The notes under the pieces: model-generated
The model's input: only the letters and a program-made list of their open reading frames with translations
Told to the model about the DNA's origin: nothing
The model's database searches: none
Assembly (NCBI GenBank): GCA_052171275.1
Contig: CM125795.1
Span: 1,736,001 to 1,800,000, forward strand
Reading direction: 5' to 3'
Source of the DNA: Arsenophonus sp052171275
Lineage (GTDB): Bacteria; Pseudomonadota; Gammaproteobacteria; Enterobacterales; Enterobacteriaceae
Length of the DNA: 64,000 nt
Program-made: the position numbers and the translations under genes
In this document: piece after piece, positions 19,823 to 33,457 of the stretch
Layout: each line of letters opens with the position of its first letter
Position numbering within the stretch: the stretch's first letter is position 1

Positions 19823-22800
19823 TATTAGAAATATATCATAGGTAAGGTTATAATGAATGATCTGTCCTATTTAAGATAAAAATAATTAAATTAATAATAA
19901 TATTAATTATTATTAATAATCTATATAAATATTGCTTATACTTAAGTATTTAAAAAATTTAGTATAATAATATATATTAACAGGTTATTTTTTTAAAAAA
20001 ATCACTTTAAATTTTGAAAATAATTAAAAATTAATATTTTATTTTTTAAAATTTATGTTAATTTTATTAAATCAATATTAACGTTATTTTGTAGTAAAAT
20101 TATAATTAAATTTAATTTTTATAAAATTGATATTATTAATTACAACTAATATAATTAATTATTATATATTAAAAGTAATTATTTTGTATTATTAAATCCA
20201 TTTTTAGTATTAAAATTTCCATTTTAAAATAAAATTGCATATTTTTAAGATCATATCATTTAAACTAATCAACTATAGTATAAATTTTCACTTTATATAT
20301 TTTACTTTTTATCTATTCGAATAAATTTATTAATAAGAATCTATGTTTATTTTAAATAAATTAATTAGCTAATAAAAAATATATTAATTGAATAATTTCT
20401 TTCAATATTAAAAAGACTTAACAACTTAATTATTTTAATAATTGAAGAAATTGAATTATATTGATTAAAAATTATTTGAGTTTAAGTAGTAAATATAAAG
20501 TTTAAATTATTAATTTTTATTGATACATTTATTAGATGTATTTTTATATACTATTATTTAAGTAGATGTTTTTTCAAAAAATACCTTAAAAACAAGAGTT
20601 TTAATAATTTATTAAATTTATTTAATATTTTTTATAAAAAAACATAAAATACTATCAGAAATCTAATTAATTAATAGAAATTAATTATTCAATTACCATT
20701 AAATTATTAGGTTTTAATAGTAATTTAGAGTATATATTAAAATAATTATTATTATAATTATTTTGTAAGAATGGATATATATTTTAAGCTTTATTTTATT
20801 TAGTTTTAAACTATAAAAAATAATCGGTCACCATTTTTTAAATTTGTATTATTGTGATAATAAACAATTTTACTAATAACTATATAATATTAGTTTATTT
20901 TTATTTAAATTATATTTAATATTTAAATAATAATTAAGTTTATAACAAATAGAATTTTATAATTCTAATATTTAAATTCTAGAATTTAAATACTGTTATT
21001 AATTTAAAAATTAAATAATAAGGTATTAATAATATTTTAGATTAATGCTTCTATAAATATATCAAATATATTAATCATTATTTATAGAAAATTAGTTTTT
21101 TATCAGATACATAATAATAAAATAAGAAAAAAGAGATAAATTATAGATAGTAATAATATTTAATTTCTTCTTTATAATAAATTATATAATGCATTCTCTT
21201 TTTTAAATTAAAATATAATTAAATTAAGATTTATATTAATAATTTTAATATATTTTATATATTTAAATTAATTAAAATAATTTAATAATAATTTTTAATA
21301 ATAAAATTTTTTATTTATTTGTTAAATAAATAAAAAATTTTTTAAATAAAATCTATTAATAGATTTTATTTAATTTCTGATAAGATACAAATCTTACATG
21401 AAAGTAAATGGGATACTAAGATAAGTACCAATATATATTTAATCATTTTACAACATAAAACTTAACTTTTACTATTTTAATTTATATACGAAAAATTAAA
21501 ATATATGATAAATATATATTAAATTAATTGTCGTAAATAAATATTATCAATAAAAATACGATTAAGTATTTTTAATATAGTAAAAATACTTTTTCAAAAT
21601 ATTATTTTTTATAAATAATAACTTTTAATTATTTGTTTTATCTATACGAGAAAGTCTTCATGATCATTTATAACCTTTTTATAAATAAATTTATTTAGAC
21701 TTATTAAATATTTACTAAAATTTATTTTTTAAAGAATAATAGATACCACTCTAATATATAATCGACAACGATATAACGTTAGTTATTAGATTAATAACCT
21801 TAATTAATTTGTTATAGATTAATAATCTTTATAAATCAATGATTTATATTTTATATTATATATTATTATATAAATATTTAGTCTTTATATAAGTTTTTTT
21901 TAAACAAAAAAATAAATTTCAATAAAAATATTTTTATATTCTTACTAATTCAACCAATAATAAAAACATCAAAAAATTATAGCATTAAATGTTATATTTT
22001 TATTATCAAAAAAAATTTTTAAAAATAGATAAACTAATATAAATTAATGAATTATAATTAAATTTAATAAATATTATAACACTCAAAGATTAAAACTAAT
22101 AAGAGTTGTTAATTGATATTATCTAATATAAGATATTAAATTTTAATTTAATAAAAATTAAATTTATAAACAAATTTAATAATATAATAAAATAATGATA
22201 CATTAATACCAATCTAATATTATTAATACTAGAAAATTAACAATAAAGAAGTTAATAACATTAGAAAATAATGATATTATCATTAGGAAATAAAATTAAT
22301 TTATAAAAATGATAAATACTCAAATTTATACCTATTAAAACTTTTAATGAAGTGATATATAAAAAATATTATTAAAATAATATGCTAGAATTTTTCATTA
22401 AGTTTATATACATAGAAAATATATTAATAAATTATTGGTTATTAATAATTTTACTAAAGATAATAAAGTTATAAATAATATATATAAAATTCAATATATT
22501 ATATTAATACAGATAGTTAATAAATAAAGCAAAACTACTTTAAGTACCATAAAAGTATATTTTTTATTTTATTTATCACAATCATTATTCAGTAATATAG
22601 TTTATTTTGAATATATTTTTATTAACTTTATATGTTAGAATAAAAATATTTGAGTATTTTATAACATTAAATGATAGTAAGAAGATACTATATAAATAAG
22701 AACAATAAAATCATGATAGATCGATGTATCACATAGTTTTAAATTTTTTATAAATATTATTTTAAATAATTTATCCTTTTTTAATATTATGAAATAAAAA

Positions 22801-23106
22801 AGATAGAACGATATCGATTTTAATAAATTAAATATAAAACATTAATAAAGTTATAAAAAATTTGAATAAAAATTAATATAACTTTTTTAATAAATAAAAA
22901 AATAATTAGTATTATTAATCTATATTAATAATTAATTACAATAAGTGATATTTAAAATTTAAAATATAATAAATAACATGATTATATGTATTTTATATAA
23001 GTACAATATAAATAAAAATGATTATTTTTATATAAATGGTATTTAGGTTATTCTAATGATATGATTAAAAATATACGATTATGAAAATATAGAGAATGAT
23101 ATTAAT
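19823..23106. other. 3.3 kb gene-free desert
   Basis: No gene or recognisable relic. A 12-bp hairpin at 19890-19917 may end the rnpB transcript. Two abutting hairpins at 21303-21341 and 21342-21373 are listed separately. Small GC spots such as ATCGGTCACC near 20823 and GATAGATCGATGTATCAC near 22716 have no identifiable meaning. Confidence 0.7.
21303..21373. repeat. two perfect hairpins placed back to back
   Basis: The first is an 18-bp stem with loop GTT (arms 21303-21320 and 21324-21341). The second is a 32-base zero-loop palindrome (TTAAATAAAATCTATT, 21342-21357, with its complement to 21373). They touch with no spacer and lie about 1.5 kb from any gene. Confidence 0.8.
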
Positions 23107-23934
23107 TTAAATATGATGCTTAATGACACGCTCATCAATACCTTCATCATTAGTATAATTTATCTTTCTACCACGAATTACAGCAGGTCTTATGGCAATC
23201 TCATCGGCCCAGCGTTTTATATGATGATAATTATGTACTGATAGAAATTCTTCAGCATTATACAAAATACCTTGTACAAGCCAACCATACCAAGGCCAAG
23301 CAGCAATATCAGCAATACTATATTCATTACCAGCTAAATAACGTTCTTCAGTTAAACGGAAATTCAATACAGATAATTGTCGCTTAGTTTCCATTGTATA
23401 TCGATTTATTGAATACTCAAATTTTTCAGGTGCATAAACATAGAAATGTCCAAATCCACCGCCAATAAATGGAGTAGAACTCATTTGCCAAAAAAGCCAG
23501 TTTAATGTTTCAGTTCGTGTTATTATGTTTCGTGATAATAACACGCCAAATTTTTCTGCAAGATAGAGTAAAATTGAACCAGATTCAAATATTCTTAATG
23601 GTTTTTTACTACTATAATCAAGAAGTGTAGGTATCTTAGAATTAGGATTAATCTTAACAAACCCAGTAGAAAATTGTTTACCTTCACGAATACGAATTAA
23701 CCAAGCATCGTATTTAGCACCAGTATATCCAAGTTCTAACAATTCTTCTAGCATCACACTGACCTTAACACCATTTGGTGTATTTTGGGAATACAGTTGA
23801 ATTGGATGATTACCAACTGGTAATTCTTTTTTATGAGTTGAACCTGAAATGGAACGATTAATGTTAGAAAACGTTCCGTTAAAAACTGTTTCTTGCCATA
23901 CTTTTGGTGGTGTATAAGTTAAATGTCTAATCAT
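23107..23934 (-). CDS. yghU: YghU, glutathione S-transferase-like disulfide reductase
   Basis: YghU is a Nu-class GST homologue with glutathione-dependent disulfide-bond reductase and peroxidase activity in E. coli. I start at ATG 23932-23934 (MIRHLTYTPPKVW), with GAGA 6 bases upstream; the TTG at 23944-23946 overlaps that ribosome binding site. The 275 residues lack the last part of E. coli YghU (288). Conserved are FSNINRSISG, LYSQNTPNGVKVSVMLEELLELG (the glutathione site region), NPNSKIPTL, ESGSILLYLAEKFG, NWLFWQMSS and the C-terminal-domain motif YSIADIAAWPW. It stands alone between two large deserts, so its survival suggests real selection, perhaps for redox balance together with SodA. 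Confidence 0.93.
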   Translation of the reverse strand: MIRHLTYTPPKVWQETVFNGTFSNINRSISGSTHKKELPVGNHPIQLYSQNTPNGVKVSVMLEELLELGYTGAKYDAWLIRIREGKQFSTGFVKINPNSKIPTLLDYSSKKPLRIFESGSILLYLAEKFGVLLSRNIITRTETLNWLFWQMSSTPFIGGGFGHFYVYAPEKFEYSINRYTMETKRQLSVLNFRLTEERYLAGNEYSIADIAAWPWYGWLVQGILYNAEEFLSVHNYHHIKRWADEIAIRPAVIRGRKINYTNDEGIDERVIKHHI

Positions 23935-25044
23935 AAAAAATCTCAATAAATAGATTGAATAACAATAAAAATAATTTACGCTAATATATAAAATAACGCA
24001 AACAGAGTTACTATTAATTAATTTTAAATATTTTATTTTATATCTTATAGAAAAAATCCTTATAATAATAAATTTATTTTTGTATATTCTTTGTGATATT
24101 ATTTTTTTCTTTTATATAATATATAAAGCTATATTATATATAATCTAACTAAAAAATATTAATTTTGATGTATAAAATAAATTTAATAACAATCATACAG
24201 CTATATATTATACAATTCTAATAAAAGCAATTGATATTTTTAATAACCATTCAATAAATTACTAATTTTATATTTTAAAAAAAATGGATAAAAACTATCT
24301 GAAAAATAAAAAAACATTACAGCTTATTATTATATCATAACATATTATTTTCACTACTTTATTATATTTTTTATTATCTTTTTTTAAAAAAAGATTATTA
24401 AATAACATGTGATAATAAATTTTATAATTTTTATTAAAAATAAAATATATAATTCAATTAATTTTATAAAAATTATTTATAAAATGATTTTAAAATAAAT
24501 AACATTATCACTATAATTATGGATAAAATTCTTTAACTTAATAAAAAAAATCATTTTAGACATCAATAATATATCATTATTTTAATATTGATTATTGAAG
24601 TATAATATCTTATTATACTTTTAAATTAAAGTAGAAAAATGAATTTTATATTATTATAAATATATAATAACTATTCTACTAATCATAGTTGTTAGGATAT
24701 ATATCAATTAAAATATTATAAATACGATATAAAGTACTAAATAACGCATAAAACCTTTTTATAAAGTAATTTTTTAATCTCTTTAATATCATAAAAGTAT
24801 CAATAAATATAAAGTATACTTATTTATTGTTTATTGATTAATTTTTTTCTAATATTAAAATTGTACTTTGTTTATGTAATAATTTATTTAATTAATAACT
24901 TATTATAACTTTAAATTCTCTAAAATTTAATAAAGTTAAAATGAAGTTATTTAGTTGTCTTAAACGAATAAAATAATAATACGGTAATAAAACAAGGTAT
25001 TTAACTTAAATATTAATATTAATATTTATTGCTTGTTTTCTATA

Positions 25045-25085
25045 ACATATATTAATTATTATATAATATAATAATTAATATATGT
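25045..25085. repeat. 20-bp inverted repeat with 1-base centre
   Basis: Arms 25045-25064 and 25066-25085 are exact complements around a single A. It is isolated within the 7.5 kb desert. Confidence 0.8.
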
Positions 25086-26037
25086 ATATAAGTTAAGCAA
25101 TATGTTCAAAAATTTAAATTTAAACTGAAACTATTAAAGTGATATTTTATAAAGCAATAATAATTTAATCACTAGTTTCCTATATAGAATAATGATATTA
25201 ATTTAAATTAATTTATAAAAAATCATATAAATATTATTATTCTCCATTATTTATTTTTCTATTTTAAAATTTGTTATTTTTAGCTTTTATCTTCCTTTTC
25301 TATATCTATGAGATATAAATATAAGTATATATCAATTTTATTGAGAGAATAGTATTCTAATAACTTATTATCTATAACTTATTTAATTCTTACTATTATA
25401 TTATTATTGAGTCGTTAACTAAGCTATTTATTTAGTTTATTAAAAAAAACAAAAAAATTAGTTATATTATATACCTATATAATATTAAAGTTGTTTTAAG
25501 TATTTTAAAAGAAATTTATTTATGAAATATACAAAAAGTTATATGATTTATTTTTTAAAAAAAATCTTTTAAAATTTACTCAGAAAATTTATAAATTATA
25601 AACTAAAATAAGTTATAGTTATACTTATAATGTTAAAAATTTACCATATTAAAATTTTGTTATTTATGGAAGTAAAATAATTATCTGAAAACAAACTTTA
25701 TTAAATATTTAGATTTAAATTTCAGAAAATGACTTAATTAAAAGTTATAATTGATGAATTTTTATTATATAAATTTTATAGTTTACAACTGATAAAATAA
25801 TACTTTAGATTTTAATCTAAAAGAAAGTTAAAATTTAACATATATATAACTGATAGTTTAAAAAATAAAAAAATTTTCTTTAAAAACATTTATATATCAT
25901 TAATTATAAAATAAAATTCAATTATATACATGAAAATTTAATTAATATAAAATATAATTTTCTTATCGATACCGATCTTAAAAATAAATAAAATTATAAA
26001 ATATTAATGTAATAATAAAAAATTAAATTATATAAAA

Positions 26038-26065
26038 ATAATTATATTATATATAATATAATTAT
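26038..26065. repeat. 28-base perfect zero-loop palindrome
   Basis: ATAATTATATTATA (26038-26051) is followed directly by its reverse complement. It contains only A and T, so it is less informative than palindromes carrying C or G. Confidence 0.6.
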
Positions 26066-28122
26066 CTATTAATTTAGTTCTAGAAAGATAAATATCTTAC
26101 TGTTAATATTAATATACATAAGTATACTAATTATATATATTTAAAAATTTAAATATTTTTATGATTTTAAAAATAAAAAAATTTATGGAAAATAAATTTT
26201 GCTATAATAATTAAATCTAAAAGCCATATAAAAATTAACAAAAAATTCAACATTATAGTAAGAATTAAATATTAATAAGAAATATTTTAAATAAAATAAA
26301 ATATAATCAATTTAATCTACTCTATTAAATAAAATCATCTAAGCTATTTTAAAGTCAGTGATAATCATATTGAGATCTAATATTAAAAGATAGATTTTAA
26401 AATATATATTATTTAATTATCATAATTATTAATTTTTAATATTATTTATTAATTAACTTTAAATATATATAAAATTAATAAATTAGAAGAATGATAAAAC
26501 TCTTAAATTTTTATATAAATCATTTAAATTTATATAAAAACTATATAATATAACTGAAAATACAATCCATTATTTAGTATATTTACTAATAATAAATACT
26601 ATTTATCTATTTTTTATATCAAATTAAATAAAATATTAAAAAATTTAATATCAAAATATTAAAGAAATATACGAAGAATTATAGTATATCATCTTCAATA
26701 TACTTATATTTATTTAAAAAATAATGAAATTTTATATAGAAATATAAGAATTTATTTTAACATGAATTAATTAATTGAATTAATATATAATTATATTATA
26801 TAATTATTCTCGAAAGTACTAATTATTAATATTATCAAATTATATTTAATATTTGATATCACAATGATTAAAGATAGATCAATAAATATTATTTTTAATT
26901 CATGTTTGTCATTTTCAAATTAGTTATAAATATATTTTAGTGATTATTACATCATTAATCAGTATAATAATATAATTATGTTTTACTATAATATAATAAA
27001 ATGAAATATTATATAAATACTTATGTATATTCTACAATATAATAATAAAATTCTATTGAGATATTTTGATATAAATAATTAAAAATTATTATTTCTATGT
27101 AAATTTATAATTTTATAGATCATTGCTTCATTACTCAAAACAATATCTATTATATTTAATCTATTTATTCAATTAAAAACTTGAATAAATCTCATATTTA
27201 TCTAATTTAATAATATTTTTATTTAAATATAAATATATCAATTAATAATATTTTTTAAATGATATGTTATAATTCCCTATAATCTTTATTTTTGTAATAA
27301 TTTATTAGAATTAAATTAAATAAACTTTCTTTTAAAGTAAAGAAAATAATTTAAAATAAAAGTATTAAAATAAAATAACTTAAAATTTTATATAAAATAA
27401 AACACATATATATCTATATTTTATTTTTTATAAAACTAATATGGTAAATTTAACAAATTTGTAAAGTCTATTAAGTTTTAAAATATTGATTTTTCTACTT
27501 ATAATATACTATTAACTTTATTTTAATAAATTATTTTATGACCAATTACTCATAAAATAATATTTTAGTGATTTCTATTGGATAAAAGTAGAGATATTCT
27601 TTAATAAAATATAAAAATCTCAATAATAAATATAAATCGATAAAATAAATTTACATTAAATAGTCAAATTATGAATAAATATATTAATATTTTTAATATT
27701 TTATTATTTTAAATAGATAATAATAAATATAATTTAAATATCAATATTATTCTTAAATTAATTATTATTATTTAATTTAATTAAAATTGTTTTGACAAAA
27801 TCATTAAGATAAATAATAATAATAAAAATTGTAATATTTATCTTAAGTCAAGATATCAAGATAATATATTATTTAATTAATTTTTTAATAAGATATCCAA
27901 TTAAAATTTATTTATATTTATAATTAAATTCATCTTTTATTTTATTAAAAATATATTGCATGATATATTTAATATTATTAAATGATTTTATCAGAAAATA
28001 AAATATATCTTTCTATTTTTATTTATTTATAATTTATTGTATTTAATGTTTTTAAAATCATTATAATAAATAATAACTTTTTAATATTTATTGATTAGTT
28101 TTTTAATATAAAAATTTGTATT

Positions 28123-28162
28123 TATTAGATAAATAATAGCAAATACTATTATTTATCTAATA
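28123..28162. repeat. 17-bp hairpin with CAAATA loop
   Basis: TATTAGATAAATAATAG (28123-28139) and its exact complement (28146-28162) flank a 6-base loop. The two G-C pairs are matched across the arms. It is isolated in desert. Confidence 0.75.
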
Positions 28163-31100
28163 TATTTTCTTGATTAAATAAAATTTATTATATTATATAT
28201 TACTATGATTTTTATCAAAAATTCTAGAACTTACTTAAGTTGTTAATTTATTTTACTATTCAATCTTAAAAATTTTTTTTAGTAGGTTTCATATTTAAAT
28301 AATTATTATTATATTTATAATATATATGATATTATTAATATAATAGTGAAATATTTATAAAATAAATTATTAATTAATCTTAAAATAATAATCATTTAAT
28401 TATGATTATTATACTAAATTTATTTACTTATTTTTTTAAAAATAAATTATTACATATTTATACTTTTGATGTTTTAGTGTTTTATATATATTTTATAATC
28501 AATTGATAAGAAAAATCTTCTTAGATTTACCTTATATATAAGATAATATAGAATATAATATATTTTCAGTTATAATATGAATTACTTAAGAATAAAAAGA
28601 TTTTTTTATTTTTTAATATAACTTTCAAACAAAATAAAAAAGTTATATCAAAATAATAAATATAATTATTTTTTTAAAATATTTTGATTTATATAATAAA
28701 TATTATCAAAATCATTGATTTTAATAAATTATTTTTATTTTTTACTTTATAATAAATTTTATACTTTTAATTTTTAATTAATCTTTAACTAATATATAAA
28801 ACTAACAAGTAATGCTTTATTACTATTAAAATATTATTAATAAAATAATTTACTATCATTTATTTAATAAATATTTTAATTTAACTTAGCTTTATTCTAA
28901 TTAATAATGAAAAAATTAATTTAAAATTAAGTTATTAATTATTTAGTTATAAAATTTTGCAATTTACTAAAAGTAAAAATTAATACCTAAATTAATTTTG
29001 TTTTTTCATCAATAAAACTTTAATTTATAAAATTATAGAAATTAAATTTATTTTAAAGTCTTTTTAGAGAAGACGTTATCTATATTTAGAATCTGATTAA
29101 ATTCTAATATCAATGTTAAATAACAACTTTCCATTAAAAATGTTTTTATTTAAAAAATCTTTTCAAAAATTAAATATATTTTATTTAAATAATCTTTTTA
29201 GAAATTACATATATTGTTTATTATAGTATTAAATTGATATGATTTATATTTAGATCTTAATTAAATATCTTATTTATATCTAAATAAAAGTATTAAAACA
29301 TGTTAGTTAAACAAAAAATAATATTGCTATTTATATTTATTAATTCTTTATTAAAAATAAAAAAAATTATTTTTTATTTTAAACTATTATAGAAAATATA
29401 TAATATATATAAGAAAATTGGATTATATAATTATTTATAAATAATTCAAATCAAATTTAAATAAAATAGCGATTTAGATATGAGAATCTTTTTAAAAATT
29501 GAAATAATCTAACAAAAAATGTTCTGTAAAATTATCTAATCAATTGTTTTCATATAATATCATATTATTGAATTATATTAAATTTATAGTAACTATTTAT
29601 TTATTTTATTAAAATTAAATGCTTGTAATATACTTTATTTAGCAATCTCATTACTTTAATGAACTTATAAAGTTATTAAAACAATTTTTAATTTGATTCA
29701 CTTAATTAAATAAAAACATTAAAAAATTTTAAATAAGTTGTATAATTTTGAATTATTATAGATTAGTTTATAAGTAAAACATTTTAATATTTCTTATTTA
29801 AATCGTTAAATGAAAATTAAATTTAGTAAAAAAATACAATATATATAAATATATAATAAAAACAAAATTAATTAAAATATTGCTTAATTAAGAATCATAT
29901 AAATTTATTATTTTAACAAAAAAAATCATTAGCTAAGTATAAATATAGAAAAGATAATTAAATTTATGTTAAATCTATTAGATTTTCTATTTATTAAAAT
30001 TTATTTTAAAATAATAAATTAATGTAATAAAATATATTATATTTATATTATTATGTTATTATTTTCATAAATTAAACACTAATTATTTTAGATAATAGCA
30101 ATATAATTGATAAAATTTAGCATTATATTATTAATTAATTTAATTGTTTTTACTTTTAATAATTTTGTTAAAAAAATTTTACTATTTAAATATTCAAATA
30201 ATAATAAAATATTAATTTTTAATTTTACTATAACTTTACTAAATAAACTAATTAGAAAAATAAAATGGTTTTTAAAATTAATTTAATTTATTAAAGATTA
30301 ATATAAGCTTAAAAATTTTAACTCTAATAATTTATTTTTATAACATAAAAAATAAAATACTATTAATTTTAAATTAAAATAATTAATTATATATCTGTAT
30401 TTTTTATAATAACAATATATTATAAATAATTTTTTAAGTTATTAATAAAACTATATAACTTAATATCTAAATAATATTATCTACATAGTTCAGAAAATTT
30501 ACATAAATATGTGATTTTTAAATTATATAACTAATATAGAAATTTATATAAAAGTATCTTTTATTTAAATCTATATGATTAATGAGATAAAATTATATAC
30601 TTTAGATGTATACGTTATTTTATTAAACCAATTGAAACATATTAATTGTATTTATTAATATTTATAGTTATATTTGTTATCTGTAGTTTTAATAAATCTA
30701 TAGATAATAAACTTATGCTCTTTATTAATAAAAAATATCTATATCTAGATTATCAATAGAATTAATCATAAATTTTCATGAAATATGAATTAATATTGAT
30801 ATAATCAATATTAAAAGAATATTAATAAGAATTTCTTTTATGTATTATCATTTTATCTATTTAATTAATAGAAATTGACACTCTAAATCTGAAAATAATT
30901 ATTTCAATTTTAATTATAATGAAATAAGTGAATATTTAATTATAATTTATTTTATATAAAATACACAGATAGTTATAATCAAAACCAATTAAATTTATAA
31001 TATTTATCATTTATTAATTATAATTTAGTTTATTTAATTTTATATTAAATATTAAATTTTAATATAAAAATTATTTAATTATATAACTTAGTTATATAAT

Positions 31101-31421
31101 TTAGTACTATATAAAGTATTATTATTTCCATATAATAGATTCTATTAAATATATATAACAATATTTTTATAATTTACTTTACGCTATACTCAATATTCAC
31201 TATAATTGCTTATAAGATATTTTTTATTTCTTAACGCATTTCAAATTATTCATTAAAAATATATATTAATAATAATAGTTTTAACAAAGATTTTTATTTT
31301 TAAAATATTTTAAATTATGATATTTTATAAGAAAATTTTTTATCTAAAATATTATTTATAACATTTCCAAAAGTTATAAAATATTTTATAAAATTATATT
31401 TACTATGGTATCAATTAATAA

Positions 31422-32192
31422 ATGATAATTGATATTAAATTAATTTTTTTGAAACAGATTTTTATCAAAATAGTTTATTATTTATTTTTGATAAAAAATA
31501 ATTTAAGTATACAAATGATGTGTAAAATGGCTCTAGTTCTAACAACAGAATGTTTGCAACTAAAAAAATTAGATGAACCTAAATTAGGTGGTATTTATGT
31601 TAATTTTTTTTCAAAAACTATGAAGTATAGACATAAATTTGGTGGTGGCCGAAATGAAGCTATCGCAAAAGCAGTTGGTATTAAAAAATCTTATTTACCA
31701 ACTGTTATTGATGCTACTGCTGGTCTTGGTAAAGATGCTTTTGTGCTTGCTTCATTAGGTTGTAAAGTACAAATGTATGAACGCAATGCGATTATTGCCG
31801 CACTTCTTAACGATGGATTACAACGAGGTTATTCTGATCCTAAAATTGGAAAATTCTTAAAAAAAAGGATGGTGTTATTGCATGCTTCGAGTATTGAAGC
31901 ATTATTGACTATTTCACCGATACCAGATGTTATTTATTTAGATCCTATGTATCCTCATCGAAAAAAAAATGCTTTAGTAAAAAAAGAAATGCGTATTTTC
32001 CAATCTATTGTAGGTAATGATGAGGATGCTGATAACCTTTTAATTATATCAATAACAAAAGCTAAACATCGTGTTGTTGTTAAACGTCCAAATTATGCAT
32101 TTCCATTAGCAGGAATATCTCCACAATCAACAATTAAAACTAAAAATCATCGTTTTGATATATATTTACGTTCGGCTAATCTAGCTTATTAA
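31422..32192 (+). CDS. rsmJ: RsmJ, 16S rRNA m2G1516 methyltransferase
   Basis: RsmJ (YhiQ) methylates N2 of G1516 in 16S rRNA using SAM. From residue 36 onward the match to E. coli is strong: MALVLTTE, LDEPKLGGIYVNF, HKFGGGRNEAIAKAVGIK, the SAM-binding DATAGLGKD (97-105), the catalytic-type DPMYPH (174-179), NALVKKEMRIFQS and KNHRFDIY. The first 35 codons are different: instead of the soluble E. coli N-terminus they encode an A+T-driven, Ile/Phe/Lys-rich stretch. Total length (256 against about 250) fits the ATG at 31422, but no Shine-Dalgarno is visible there. ATG 31515, 31518 or 31527 are alternatives that would give a protein lacking the N-terminal region. Confidence 0.88.
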   Translation: MIIDIKLIFLKQIFIKIVYYLFLIKNNLSIQMMCKMALVLTTECLQLKKLDEPKLGGIYVNFFSKTMKYRHKFGGGRNEAIAKAVGIKKSYLPTVIDATAGLGKDAFVLASLGCKVQMYERNAIIAALLNDGLQRGYSDPKIGKFLKKRMVLLHASSIEALLTISPIPDVIYLDPMYPHRKKNALVKKEMRIFQSIVGNDEDADNLLIISITKAKHRVVVKRPNYAFPLAGISPQSTIKTKNHRFDIYLRSANLAY

Positions 32193-32907
32193 TATTAATA
32201 AAAGCAATTAAAATAAAATAATAAATAATCTGTTTATTATAAAAAGTTGCTATTTTTATTAAAAGATTTTATGAAATATTTATAAATTAACTTTATTAAT
32301 ATAATTTTATTACAAATAATTTATTAATCAATATATAATTTTTTAATAAAAAAATAATTTTTTTTAAAAGTTATAGACTATTTTAAAATATTAAATTTAA
32401 CTTTAAAAAAAGTTAAATAAATTAAAAAAATATTTAAATATATTTTTACAAATTTACTATTAATAAATATTATTATGAATATAATTAAAAAAGAAAAATG
32501 CTAAATATTACAAAATGAATTGGAATATTATTATATTTATATCAATATAATAATAATTTGATAATTTATATTAATTTTATATACTATTTTTTAATAGATA
32601 TTAACAAATCTAATTTAAATAATTTTTACATTTGAATTAAATTAATTAATATTTAATAAAATATAGAAAAATTTTTTAAAATTTAAAAAACTAACTTTAA
32701 AAAATTAAAACATTTTCATACTTTTAATATAAAACTTTTTATAAAATGGAACTATTTAAAGATTAAATAATAAAAAATTAAATTTAAAAAATTTATATAT
32801 AAAAATATTTAAGAATTATTTTAAATATTATTAAAAAATAATAAGATTCAATATTATATTAATTTATTATTTCAATAATATATTATATAATGTAAATATA
32901 TTAAAAT

Positions 32908-32933
32908 TAATTAAAGATTATAATCTTTAATTA
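32908..32933. repeat. 26-base perfect zero-loop palindrome
   Basis: TAATTAAAGATTA (32908-32920) is followed directly by its reverse complement. It lies about 0.7 kb downstream of rsmJ. Confidence 0.7.
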
Positions 32934-33436
32934 TAAAAACAATGATTGACTATAAAATTATAATATAAATTATCATTTCTTAATTAAAAAATAAATAATA
33001 TTTTAAATTAATTATCTTAATAGAAAATAATTTCTATAATTGTATTATTTATATTATATAATAATTAATATTATATTTAATATTAATTTATCAAATAATA
33101 ATTACTAATTAAAATAATTAAAATTTAATTAATATTTATTAATAAAAGTAATACTTAAAATTTTATATAAAGTAAAATATAAAATAATAGATTTAAAGTT
33201 ATAAAATTAAAATTAATCAATATATTATTAAATAACAACTGATAAAATTAAATAAAAAATAATTGTTAAGTTAACATCTATTAATTAAAATAATATAATT
33301 TATACTTTAACTGTTAAATATTATTATATTAAATTTTAATTCTAAAATTCAATATAATGGTATAATGATTATAGTATTTATATAAAAATAAAAAAAGTTA
33401 ATTAATTAGCTAAAAGTTGTTTACTGAATTAAAGTT

Positions 33437-33457
33437 AAAGATCATAGATCTTTTTTT
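33437..33457 (+). terminator. orphan intrinsic terminator
   Basis: AAAGATC-ATA-GATCTTT forms a 7-bp stem with two G-C pairs and runs into a T7 tract. This is a textbook factor-independent terminator for the plus strand, but the nearest plus-strand gene (rsmJ) ends 1.24 kb upstream. It may belong to a lost gene or end a long 3' UTR. Confidence 0.5.

Larger units (their letters stand above)
23935..31421. other. 7.5 kb gene-free desert, the largest in the window
   Basis: No intact gene, RNA gene or convincing relic on either strand. Perfect palindromes at 25045-25085, 26038-26065 and 28123-28162 are listed separately. Shorter ones include a 20-base palindrome at 24376-24395, an 11-bp hairpin at 30790-30814 and a 10-bp hairpin near 25467-25488. 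Confidence 0.75.
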
